Shown one piece after another: positions 36,016 through 47,456 of a stretch of 64,000 nucleotides of DNA; position 1 is the stretch's first letter; each line of letters begins with the position of its first letter. The stretch covers positions 20,885,718-20,949,717 of the forward strand of contig NC_046673.1 of assembly GCF_003369915.1 (NCBI RefSeq). The letters run 5' to 3'. The DNA is from Drosophila miranda. Its lineage: Eukaryota > Arthropoda > Insecta > Diptera > Drosophilidae. A program made the position numbers and the translations under genes. The notes under the pieces are model-generated. The model was not told where the DNA came from and searched no databases. It worked only from the letters and a program-made list of their open reading frames with translations.

Positions 36016-38089
36016 CTAGGAGTACTGCGTATGTGGATTCACGTTGATCATCTCCATGTTGCTGCTGTGGAGTGGACACAATCACGGGCTTTGATTAGTT
36101 CAAGTGCAATAGAGAGTAAATAGTAGTAGTGGGTGTGTACATATGTATGCATGTGCATGTGTCAATCAATAGTCGAAAGATTATTACTTGATACTTATCG
36201 CGCACTCCCAGGGTCAAGATATGAAGCTTCAAATGGTTATGGATGGTGTGGGTATGTACAAGAGCTCCTCCTACTCTAAGTCAATTCTGTCGAATGGAGC
36301 AGGAGTAGTGGGTATCATGAGTGAGTGCAGAGGGTTGGGTTTGGTTATGGTTGGGGTAAGGTGGGATGGGGTGGGGTGGGAAAGTGAGTGAGCGGGAATG
36401 GAAGGAATGGGTTGAAGTCCGCTAAGAACTCGTTTCTTACCTGCGACTGCAGCGCATATGGATCAGGAGTAGGCCCAGGCCCAGGGTTATGCAAATGGCG
36501 CCAACAACGATGTAGGCAATGCCTAGGAATGGATTCTTGCCACCCAGCACAGATGTGGTGGATAAAATCATGCGCTTGGTGCCATCAAACGAGACTACCG
36601 GATATCCTAGAAAAATAGAAAGAGAAAAACACTATCAATCGGAGAAGATCAGGGGGGAGGTATGACTTCACAGCACATACGGTATTCGACGTTGAGGGTA
36701 TACTCCCCGGCCTTTAGGCCTTTGGCATAATTGTTGCTCGTCTGGTCGAGGCGACGATAGAGCTTGCGGAAGCTGGGCAAGGCCGCTGTGCGCATCCACA
36801 CAATCAGATCCTCATTCTGGAAACCATTATTCTCCGCATTCTCCTTGTCCAGATCGTAAAGTTCATGCTGCCAGAAGATTGGCTTGGCGAAGCCCTTGAG
36901 GGCCAATGTGAGGTTGCCTTCGGGATTCCGGAACTTGACCCGCTTATCGGAAGGCCATGCAATGCCCGTGTTCAAAAGTTTGATATCCACCCCGCCCTGC
37001 GCCAGTTTGAGCGTGTCTGTTGGGGGGAAAAACAAAGAAGAAGAACAGTGGGAATTGTTTAGACTGTGTCCAAGCCATTTTGTGTGCAGGGAATTGACCA
37101 CCGACCATTGAACAAAGAGTTGGCTATAGCGCCACATGGCGCGATGGGTTCCTGAGTCACGGGGTCATAAGCAAAGGGGGCACAATCCGTGCTGGGCGTA
37201 TGAGACAGTTGTCCGAGCAGCTGCAGGTCATCGCGCGACTTCACATAGCGCCGATGGTTTTGATAGTAGTTTGTCAGGCCATAATACATGTATACGTCGC
37301 CCTAAAAGTCAGTCGAATGGAGGCGGATATAGAATACAAAAACAAACAAAAACGATTAAAGAACAATTAGTGTCTGCTTGAAGGGCGGTGCCCTTCCGTG
37401 TGTCCTTGCTTTTTTCTACTCACGTTAAAGTCGGAGGTCAGAGTGAAATTGATGGTGCAGTTGCACTGCCTTCCCGGGTTCGCCTGCAGGTAGTCCGCAC
37501 AGGTAATTCCTGCATTGGCGGCATCCGATGAGGTGCAGCGGGTGTAGTCAATGATCAGCTCGTTGGCGGTATTGGAGAGGTGCAGCAGCACCACGCCAAT
37601 CGGTACGAAGAGCACTCCAATCACAAAGAATGTCGGCAATACCGTGCGCGCGGTGAGGACGGGTTGCCAGGCGGGCAGCCGTTGTTGCTTGAAGGCCGAG
37701 TCTATTGGGCGGGAGGTGGAGAGGTGGGTTTTTCGAACATTAATTTTCCTTAAAGGTTAAGCATGACATCATCTAAGTCATTATCCTTGCCCTGCCCTTT
37801 GAAGGGAAGGTGTGAGGGGATGGGGGAGTGAATCCAGGTGCCCGGAATTATCCATTCCATTACTCATTCCCTCGAATCGTGTGGGGGGGGGGGGGGGGGT
37901 CTTATCACTTAAGCAACTGGTTACAGTTACACTATGTGTGTGCGTATCGTGAGTGCGGGGATGTGCGTCGTGAGGGCATCGGAACGTGTATAGGTGTGTC
38001 TGTGCTGTGTTGAGGCAAAATCTCTCACCTGAAGGTCGCTTAGACTTTGGGGCTACATCCGCCTCACCTTCCCCTTGTCGCATGGACAT
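36016..38089 (-). CDS. CG9947: CDC50/TMEM30 family, P4-ATPase flippase beta subunit
   Basis: Six minus-strand exons join in phase: 38089-38029, 37701-37424, 37301-37106, 37016-36681, 36606-36441 and 36064-36016, about 361 residues. A short cytosolic N-terminus ([20 protein letters not shown]) leads to the first membrane helix ([20 protein letters not shown]). A large lumenal domain follows, with Cys pairs and glycosylation sequons (NCTINFT, NLTL), and a [20 protein letters not shown] block typical of the family. The second helix is near [23 protein letters not shown]50 proteins escort phospholipid flippases out of the ER and are needed for their activity. The last intron ends in CAGCAG, so two acceptors 3 bp apart are possible. 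It sits divergently next to rngo. Confidence 0.94.
37884..37902 (+). repeat. Poly(G) run in intron 1 of the CDC50 gene
   Basis: About 18 consecutive G residues after GTGT. Such runs are uncommon in flies and prone to sequencing-length error. Confidence 0.8.
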
Positions 38090-38765
38090 GGTGCCTGATG
38101 ATGTGCTGATTATGCGAAAGAAAAAAACTGAAGAAAACAACTCTGGCCCCCGCGTCTACACTCTGCCAGTTGACCCAATCGAATAAAGGTAAATACAAAA
38201 AATTTTTTCGGATAATTCGCGATAGTAACCATGAATCATTGCTGGATGGATATCGATAAGTGAACCGGAGTTGGCAGCACTGCACCCGCTCGTGAACCAG
38301 TTCATTTTTCTAGCACTGAAGTGCTTCTATGCTTGAAATGTCAAATCAAATGTATTTTACATATTTGTTCACACCCCTCAAAATTCGGTTTGCCTCTTGG
38401 GCCCAGAGAGTTTCGTTTCCGAAAAAACATTCTCCCGCGGGTATTTTGTGAGTGATACTGTAAAAATACATCGATATCAATGCGAATGCAACCATGACAT
38501 CGCAGCGGCATTGATGTTGGGTATCAAAACAACAAAGCAATATCACACACATACTCCCGAGACAAAACCGAAAGAGAAAACGCAATCAAAGAAACCGCGA
38601 GAGCATTTATAAATTATTGCAGTCCGTTCTAGCAGCCGTTCAGTCGTCCACCAAGAGAGAATCCTCCCAAAAGAGTGTTTGTGCGCAGTTAATCGACCCA
38701 GACCAGACCCACGGAGTTAAGTGAAACCCCACACCGTATACCAAGCGCCAGCGGTCTCTTGAATT
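38090..38765. promoter_or_regulatory. Divergent promoter region, CDC50 gene (-) and rngo (+)
   Basis: Contains a DRE core (GATATCGATAAG, 38250-38261) followed by a GGCAGCACTGC word (about 38272), and another ATCGATATC near 38470. A TTCAGTCG initiator-like site lies near 38639, about 127 bp before the rngo ATG. The layout suits one shared housekeeping control region. Confidence 0.5.
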
Positions 38766-41754
38766 ATGAAAATCACAGTGACTGCGTCCGATGATCGGCT
38801 ATTCTGCTTGGACGTGTCCCACGATCTCGAGCTGGAGAACCTCAAAGCTCTCTGCGCGATGGAGATCGGTGCCGAAGTCGATCAAATTGTCGTCCTTTTC
38901 AATGGGCAGGAGCTGACGAACAACAAGCACTCGCTGCAGCAGTGCGGCGTCAACGATGGGGACTTTATTATGCTGGAGCGAAGAAGGCCCAACAATCGCG
39001 CAGGTGAGTTGTGTGGGTGCTGGGGGGGAGGTGTAGAGCGCGCGAACACTATAACTGGGTCATTGCTTGCGCCACGCCTGTGGCCTGCTGAACCCAGTGA
39101 CTGAACCGCCCCACCTTTAGTCCTTATAATCCATATGGAGATGGCACGGATAGCATTCCCCTAAATCCAGGAATTTTTTCTAGAAGTTTTGAAATTTGAA
39201 TCCGGCCTGAGACGTGGAATGATCGACATGCATAGGCCTATCACTGCGTGTGTGTGTGTGTTTGTGTGTGCTGGAGTATTCGGATACCCTTTTTAGCGGC
39301 AGTTTCCATATTATTGTCATATGTTTGTAAATTCACAAAAGAAGTAATCTAATAGGGGAGGCTCAATTTTCGGAGACGATCACACTCATATCGTAATACT
39401 AGAAACATGATTAGTTGCAACGATACCTTCATGTTTGGTTTTCGACTTGTACTTTTACTCAAATTTGCAAATCGGGATAGCATTCCCGGTGTCCACAAAT
39501 CGTCCACAAATTACTCAGTTTCCTTAACATAAAAATAGTACAACTCTTGGGTAATGAGTAATTTTTTTCAACAATTAAAAATATTTCAACCAGAATCAGA
39601 ATTACAATTTGCCATTTGTTAGAGGCGCCATATGTTAAGACGTAGCTTAACTAACCAATTTGTGCCTACAATGGCGGGTGCGCCACTCAACGACAAAATA
39701 AAGGGTATACACAATTCGGCAGAAGCCTTGAAGATTGCTTTCATGCATTTTTTGGAAAAGATCTTTGCCACCGGCGGCCGCCTCTACGTCGCAGTTAATT
39801 TTAAAAATAAACGCGTTTTTTTGTTCGCCATTTCTGTTTATTTTTTTTTTTGTGATTTTCTTTTGTTTTCCCATTCATTTTTGTACACATTCCGAAAGAA
39901 ATTGAAGACAAAAAATAAAAGCAAATGGGAGCACACACACAGACACAAACAGAGCCAGAGACAAATGCACAAACACACAGAGCACTGGAAAGGAGGTGGA
40001 CTTGGTTCCAATGCAATGGAGTGGAAAGTGGAAAGTGCGCGACGGCAATGGCGCAACCACATGCATACATATGTATGTACATGTGCAGGTGTACATGTAT
40101 GTATGTACATCCTCCATCCATAGATGGAGAAGGCAAAGAACAAGTGTGCTCTGATCTCCGTCTCGGTCTCTTTTTTTGTCTGGCTGTTTACTTGACCCCA
40201 TCGTGCGTGGCTGGCCTTGTCTGTCCGTACTGTCTATCCCCCCCCCATCCGAGTCCCCCATTCAGATCATCATATATGTATGCACGAGTATGCTGTGTGT
40301 GGGCGATGCACAGCGCATTGAATGGGTTAGTAATCGCTAATAAAATGATTCACCCTCCGCCACCAGGAGGTGCCAACAATCCGGTGATAAGTGGACTCGA
40401 CTTTAGCAGTATCGCTGTGCCGGGAACCAGTGGAGCGACCAGTGGCGGCAGCCCACCCTCGACCAACCCCAACCCCGGTCTGGGAGGATTAGCAGGACTG
40501 GGAGGAGGTGTCGCCAGCAACAGTCTGCAGCAGCAACAGCAGATGCAGAACCTAACAGACATCCCCATGACGGACGAATTCAATGTGAACTTCGATGACG
40601 ATCCGGCGACGGTGAGGCAGTTGTTATTGTCAAACCCGGAGACACTGGCCTTGCTGCGGGAGTATAATACGCGGCTAGCGGAGGCCCTCGACTCGGGGGA
40701 TCCGGACACGTTTGCCCGGGCCCTGAGGGAGCATGTGACGGAGCGGAAGCGGCGCAACGATCAGCGAGTGCGAATGCTGACGGCGGATCCGTTTGATGAG
40801 GAGACGCAGCGTCTGATTGCCGAGGAGATCAAGCAGAAGAACATTCAGGACAATATGGCTGCGGCCATTGAATACAATCCGGAGATCTTTGGAATGGTCA
40901 CGATGCTGTGAGTCATCAGGTTATCTGCACACCGGGCCTGCCTAAACTGAATCCACCCGTTTCCCCCCTCTGCCCACCCACAGGTACATCAATTGCAAGG
41001 TGAACGGTGTGCCGGTGAAGGCCTTCGTTGACTCTGGGGCCCAGACGACAATCATGAGCAAGGACTGTGCCGAGAGGTGTCACGTGAACCGGCTGATTGA
41101 CACGCGCTGGAACGGTGTCGCCAAGGGTGTGGGCACCCAGCCCATTCTGGGCAGAATCCACATGGTTCAGCTGCAGATCGAGAACGATCATTTGACGTCC
41201 AGCTTCACCGTCCTTGGCCAGCAGCCCATGGACATGTTGTTGGGTCTGGACATGCTGAAGCGTCATCAGGTAAAGCATTTCCTGATCCTCCTGTTTTCCT
41301 TCATTTGAATTCAAACACCTAACTCTCTCCTTCTCTCTTTCTCTCTATATGTATATATTTGCTGCAGTGCCTCATCGATCTGCAAAGGAATCTGCTGATA
41401 ATTGGCACCACCGGAACGACGACACCATTTTTACCCGAAAGCGAGCTACCGGTTGGTGCCCGGCTCACGGGCAATCCAGAGGAACAGGCCGAACAGCAGG
41501 CGATTGCCGAGGCCATGGAGCAGAGTCGGAAAGAGGGTGGTGCATCCACCTCCACCACCGCCTTGGCAGGGTTCGGGGCGAATACCATCCAGCCAATGGA
41601 TCCGTTTACCGAGCAGGATGTCAGCGATCTCATGGCCCTCGGATATCCGCGCGGCGATGTTCTCATTGTGCTGAAGCAGTGTGGCGGCAATAAGCAGGTG
41701 GCCAGATCCCTGTTGCTTAGCCGCAACGAGGCAGCCGGTGGCGGACTTAGCTGA
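38766..41754 (+). CDS. rngo: rngo, Ddi1-type ubiquitin-shuttle aspartic protease
   Basis: Four exons in consistent phase, 38766-39003, 40367-40907, 40984-41269 and 41368-41754, about 483 residues. An N-terminal ubiquitin-like domain ([20 protein letters not shown]..) is followed by a Gly/Ser/Gln linker and a helical domain ([20 protein letters not shown]). Next comes a retroviral-type aspartic protease fold with the active-site DSGA ([12 protein letters not shown]) and the [15 protein letters not shown] and [12 protein letters not shown] strands. A UBA domain closes the protein ([20 protein letters not shown]). Ddi1 proteins deliver ubiquitylated cargo to the proteasome and cleave substrates such as Nrf1-type factors; in flies Rngo supports ring-canal growth in oogenesis. 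Intron 1 is 1.36 kb. Confidence 0.96.
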
Positions 41755-42850
41755 ACTCGGGCTGGAGCCCCAGCATCCCCACCTCCACCCCCAAACCCGT
41801 GCTCTGCCTATCTCACGACAAACCCCACAGCCACCTCCTACGCAACACAGTTCACTCCTCTGGGATCAATTGTAACAAGATCATGAAAACCAACATTGCA
41901 GGATTGCTAAGGATATGCTGACGAACAATCATAGCCAGCCAGCCAGCCAGACAGACAGCCACTAGATTCCGTTTTAACGAAATACTCCGAGCAATACCAA
42001 AACAAAAATGGAAAATGGATAAAATTAAATTTGTAATTTAGGAAAATTTTTGTAAGCTAATATGCCTCTTTTTTTATATGAATCGTTATACACAATAGAT
42101 AAATAGTAGGATTTGAATGCATTTGGGCGACTGCTACATACACAGACACGGCCACGGATACGGACACCTCCTTCAAAACACTTAAAACTTGAGGACTAGG
42201 GTGTGTGTTTGTGTGTGTGGTTTTTTTAAGAGAGAATATTTAAGATGCAAATGCAACGAGAGAGAGAGAGAGAGAGAGATGGGGTAATGGGAATGGGAAT
42301 GGTAATGGTAATAGTAATGGAACCAGTACGGAACCATAGCAACGAAACTGAAACTAAATATTGAAGTGCAGCAAAAACAAAATATATACCGAAAATATGC
42401 CTGACTATATATATATACACATATATAGTATATATACACATTACACACACAAACATTATATACAAATTTGATCTAGTATTAAGATGGACGCTCTTTTAGG
42501 TGGGACGAGATTATGTTAAAGGGCAAAGCAAATGTGAAATGATGGATTTTTAAGAATAAAAGAGTCGAGAATTGTTTTTGGATTTGGATTAACGGAAAAG
42601 GTGTTTGTTCCACAGCTAATTAGCATTTCATTTATTACCATTTTCTTTACCATCGCACCAACGGGCGGAGGCAGATTTATTCTTTAGCATTTAAATGCTA
42701 CTTCTCTTTTGTGGCTTTTTGAATAGCTTTCGTTAAATATTTATGTATATATTTAGAAATATGAAATATACAAAAATCGCATTCTATTGTTCACACGCAC
42801 GCAATACACCGCACGGCAGGGCAGGGATTTTTTTTTACATAGTTTTGCAT
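41755..42850. other. rngo 3' UTR and convergent gap to eIF2alpha
   Basis: No further gene. An AATAAA lies at about 42553-42558 (AAGAATAAAAGAG), a good candidate for the rngo poly(A) signal. Simple repeats include CAGC near 41936-41950 and (GA)n at 42258-42279. Confidence 0.55.
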
Positions 42851-43962
42851 TTATTTTGAGTCCTCGTCCTCCTCGTCTTCCTCATCATCAGATTTGGAAT
42901 CCGCGGTTGAGTTTTTGTGATTGAACTCCTTTTCGGGATCGAATTGCATGCCCTCTTGATCGGCGGCATCCTCCTCATCATCATCGCCAGCGACTTGGGC
43001 ATTCTCAGCCTCGGCACGCTCCAGGCGCCGTGCCAGATCGGCCTCATCGATGGCCGTCACCAGTTTGGGTGCCATTATCACCTTGAACTCGCCTTCATAC
43101 TCGAGTATCTTGGCGCGTATATTCTCGATGGCCACCTCCAGGGCCTTGAGGCCGTCTGACTTCTTTGTGGTGGCTGTGGTCATCACATATCTGGAAAATA
43201 TATGGAGAAATTAGAGAGTTCAGTGGATCGATAGAATTTTTTTTTTTTAAAATGTTTATCAACTTACAGCGGTGGTGCTATAAGGTTAATGCGAATCGGC
43301 AGCTCTTCGGTGCTCAGCTCCAAGCCCTTGGTGAGGGATGCCTTCACGGCATCGATGCCCTCGTAGCCGTAGCACGAGCACTCGATATCGGCGCGTATTT
43401 TCACAGTGGGCGAGACGAGTTTACGCTTGATGTTGCTCAGGAGCACCTCCTTGGTTTCCGGGTCCAGGTTGCATTCGTCAAAGACGGATGGGTCTGTCAC
43501 CGATTGCTTGAAGATGTCGTAGGCCACCGTCTTGCTGTTGTACTTCTTTTCGAAATACCAGGCGGTCTTCTGATAGAGCTCCTCCAGCTTATTATTGCCT
43601 TCGTAGCCGAGAATGTCGGCCACATGCCGCAACAGAGAGTTGATGGCCTTTGCTTTGGCAAAACGTTCGGTGCACTTCTCTACATCCTCGGGCGAAACGC
43701 GTCGCTTGGAAAGATCTATGTAGCCCTTCTCCTTGTCCACACGAATGACGACAACCGGCTCGGTTTTTCCCACGCGGATCAGTTTGTTAATGGAGCGAAT
43801 ACGGCGACGTGACAGCTCCGACAATAATATCATGCCCTCAATGTTGTTGTACTCCAGCAGATGGACGTAAGCGCCCATTTCAGCAATGGACAGCACGTTC
43901 ACCATGACGACATCCTCGATTTCGGGATATCGCTCGTTGTAAAACCGCGACGTTAGAGCCAT
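42851..43962 (-). CDS. eIF2alpha: eIF2alpha, translation initiation factor 2 alpha subunit
   Basis: Two exons, 43962-43268 and 43190-42851, joined in phase across a 77-bp intron, giving 344 residues. The N-terminal S1/OB fold (about residues 15-90) holds the regulatory serine in [12 protein letters not shown] at position 51. Its phosphorylation by GCN2 or PERK blocks eIF2B and triggers the integrated stress response. A helical domain and the C-terminal alpha/beta domain follow ([20 protein letters not shown]). The protein ends in an acidic tail ([13 protein letters not shown]). Length and sequence are normal. On the minus strand the stop codon lies inside the word AATAAA (TCAAAATAAATG). It is divergently paired with eIF4H1, another initiation factor. 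Confidence 0.97.
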
Positions 43963-44603
43963 GTTTGCAGTGTTCGAAGAACGATGATGGTGTGGAATTC
44001 AAGCAGAATAAAAGAGAAAATGCACTCAGTGTACGCCGGAAAAAAAAAACGTGTACAATTTCGCTGAAACTGGGCGTAAGAAGAAGCGAGAGCAACATTA
44101 GTGTTGTAAGCTGGCAAGCTGCCGATTTTCGGCGAATTCGCGGTGCCGATATTCATCGATGTGCCGATATTTTAATTAAATTGAGGACATGTACAAATTG
44201 TATGTAATTTTTCGCGATATTAATTTAATGAAATACTTTTAGAATGGTTCCTTTGAGGTTCAGGTGAGTTTTTTCCCTGCATATTTATCGATATTGTCGT
44301 CACAAGTGCTGCAAAATGTCTTTGGCGGCGAATTGACAAGTGCTGTCTGTGAATAAATTATTGCGGCAGCCCCTGGATAGCAAATAAATCCACTTTGTAT
44401 GATGCAAAAAATTGGGCATTAAATGATTTATGAGCTTGCTAGACTCCCCATCGATTTACCTATCGCACTTGCAATGCGAATCGCCGGAGTTGGCGGCACG
44501 CTAAGAAGATGGTCTGGTGTGTACACACTGTCGGGGCGACAACTTGAGTTGTCAGGTCAGTCTGCGGATTGCAGCGAATTCGCTCATTTGAAAAAAATAA
44601 AAC
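43963..44603. promoter_or_regulatory. Divergent promoter region, eIF2alpha (-) and eIF4H1 (+)
   Basis: A 641-bp gap with TCATCGATGTG (about 44153), TTATCGATATTG (about 44286) and CATCGATTTACC (about 44450), all DRE/BEAF-type cores. The arrangement suggests shared control of two translation-initiation genes. Start sites were not fixed. Confidence 0.5.
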
Positions 44604-47456
44604 ATGGCTGGAAGAGGTGGTTATGAACACGCTAGGTAAATATTATTAGCAATATTCCATAATTGTCGGTGCAATCTCGTCGAAATGGTGTACGTGTTTT
44701 GTGGTTCAAGTGTGTGGCACGCGCGTGTTTTCTTTAGGACAGACGTTTACCCAAATGTGTAATAATGCACGCGGTTTGGACAGAAAGGCAAAACCATACC
44801 ATACCACCAACACTGGCGCACGATTACGCACCCATACGCGCACACCGTGTTATGTACGTGTCGGTCGTTGGTCGCCGTCGTTATATATGTATGTATATAT
44901 ATGGTGTTTGTGTGTGCGACAGTGTGCGTGTTTTTTTCTACATTCGGTTTTGTCTTTTCTACTTCTGTATGCCCGTGTTTTTTCAGCAACACGGCTTGGC
45001 GGCATCACTGGCAACATTGCGCTCAACAATCGTGGCCTAACTATCCGAAAACAGCCCGAAAGTACTAGCAACTGGCCCTAGTACTGGTCACGGCAGCCGT
45101 TGCATCGGGGCCGGGGCTGGGGCCGGGTCTGGCCCCAGCAATGGGATCGGATCCAAACGCCCAAAATAGAAGCATAGTTCGTGGGAAAAACTTCTTATTT
45201 GCTAAATGGCAAAAGCGCGCGCTTTTGCACCTCCATTAAGTAGTGAACACTGGTTTTGTTTATGTATAATGCACATGCGACTATTGTTTATAATAGACAC
45301 GCGTCGATGTAAGAGTCCAGTTTCGATATTTGTTGATGTTTTTGACCCGGTACCGGGTTCAGGTTTCCTTTTGTTTTTCCGCTTCGTTTTTCCCCCATGT
45401 GCGCTGTGCTTACCTTTGCCTCTGTGTGTGTAGGTGGGTGTTCCGTGTTGGTGTGTGTGTGTGTGTGGGTAGAATAAAGCTCGTTCCGACCTGGTGGGGG
45501 AGGTTGGAGAAAAGTAACAGTCTAAAGAATCCCTCTAATTATTATCATCCAATTCATTTTTTTCCAGGGGGGGATTTGGCGGTGATCGCCAGATGAAGGT
45601 ACTGCCAACGGAACCGCCCTTTATCGCCTTTGTGGGCAACCTGCCCCAGGGCCTCGTCCAGGGCGATGTAATGAAAATATTTCAAGACTTTGAGGTGAAG
45701 AACGTGAGGCTGGTAAAGGATCGGGAAACGGACATGTTCAAAGGCTTTTGCTACGTGGAATTCGAAACGCTAGAGAATCTGGAGCGGGCACTCGAGTTCG
45801 ATGGTCGTATCAAACTGGACGATCTGTCGGCGCCGCTGCGCATCGATATAGCTGAACGGAAGAAAAATGATCGGTAAGTTCAATTCTATCCCCAGGATTG
45901 ACGATTCGTTCAATCTGAAATCAGACAAATTTTTTTCTTTTGTCCGCCTCGTGTGTTTGCGTTTTCTTTTCAATTTCCATAGGCCCGGTGGCGGTATCGG
46001 CGGTGGCAATGGAGGCATGACCCGCGATGGTGGAAGAGACGGTTTCCAGAAGCGTGGACCGCCCCGTCAGGGCGGTACGAGCCAATCCTATAGTCGGGGC
46101 GGTCCCGGCACTGGCGGCAACGGCGGCGGTGGTCGCGAGGGTGGCGGCGGCTCTGGTAATCGCGCCGATAGTAGAGGTTCGTACAATGATAATTATGGTG
46201 GTCACAGTGATAGAAGTCGAGGCGGCGGCGGCGCAGGCTCCGGCTCCGGCAGTGGCATGAATAGAGGATACAATGGTAAAGCATTTTTATCTGGCTTCCA
46301 ACCAACCAATCAATCAACCAATCAACACGTAGCTGCATCCCTCGTAGTGCTGCCAAAAGTAGCAGTCTCTGACTCTGATTCTGATTCGAACCGAAACGCA
46401 TGGGACTAATACATCCACGCAGCAGTCTCCGAATGTGTTACCACCCTGTTCCCCTACCCCCTGCCCACCTTCCTACCTAATTAGATACCTACCTACCTCT
46501 CTACACTCTCTACACCCGCCCCCCAATTGCACAATCTCCCACTGCACTGGCTTTAAGTTATAGTTACTTTCATCTGTATTCTACCGCTCAATTTCTGTTG
46601 GCTTTTGGATCTATCCTGGAATCTCTATTTGATTTGCTTATCCTATATCCTCAATGCCATATCCCATATCCTATATCCTATTGCCCATATCCTTTCTAAG
46701 GTGCCTTGAAGTATCTCAAAAACGCACAGTATCAGCTGCGATAGATTTGAATAGATTTTCCCGCACGCTTTTAACTAGCATCAATAGCCAACTAGCTAGC
46801 ATGACGAGCCTTAGCCTTAGCTTATCCAATCTCAACAGGATCCTCCCACCTCCAGTTAGTTGGTTGTTCCACGTCTCGTTTGACATGTGTCGTGTCCACC
46901 ATTTTCAGATCGGCCGGCGAATCGTGGCCGGTATGGAAACTTCAACAATGATGACCGGTTTGAGCGGAACCAGGACCGTGACCGGGGGCAGCGCGAGGGA
47001 AGTTATGGCAATCAGTCGCGCGATGGTGACCGCTACAACAACTTCAGTAGGCACCGTGACCGCGAGCGTACCCACTACAATCCCAACCAGCAGAGTGAAC
47101 GTCCTAGCGGCGGCCTTGGTGGAGGCGGCGGCGGCCTTGGGGGCAGCGGCGGTCTTGGTGGCAGCGGCAACCTCGGTGGTGGTGGTGGTGGCGGCGGTGG
47201 TGCTTCGATTGGCGCCATAGGTAAGTGCTGGGATATTTTGTTGTGATGTGTTGGTTCCAGTCTTATTATGATGTATTCTTTGATTGCAGACGACACGGAG
47301 AGGCCACGCCTGCAGCTGCAGCCACGTACCATTGCTGCGCCAATCAATGCGGTGGCCGAAACCAAACAGTCGGCATCCATTTTCGGCAATGCCAAGCCGC
47401 GCGAGGAGAAATTGAAGGAGCTGGAGCAGAATGTCTCTCACAATGGCGACATCTAA
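44604..47456 (+). CDS. eIF4H1: eIF4H1, RRM protein of the eIF4A helicase pathway
   Basis: Five exons join in phase, 44604-44635, 45568-45873, 45983-46275, 46909-47220 and 47290-47456, about 369 residues. It starts MAGRGGYEHARGGFGGDRQM. One RRM spans about residues 25-105, with RNP2 (FIAFVGNLP) and RNP1 (FKGFCYVEF). The rest is Arg/Gly-rich and low complexity (RGG, GGGG, RDRDR), ending LKELEQNVSHNGDI. Human eIF4H stimulates eIF4A unwinding of 5' UTRs. The fly gene was formerly called Rbp2. Intron 1 is 932 bp and holds GT repeats. A poly(A) signal AATAAA lies only about 20 bp after the stop (47476-47481). Confidence 0.93.

Noticed and set aside
40350-41314. Minus-strand frames opposite rngo
   Set aside because: Shadows of the UBL/protease gene; no start context or homology.
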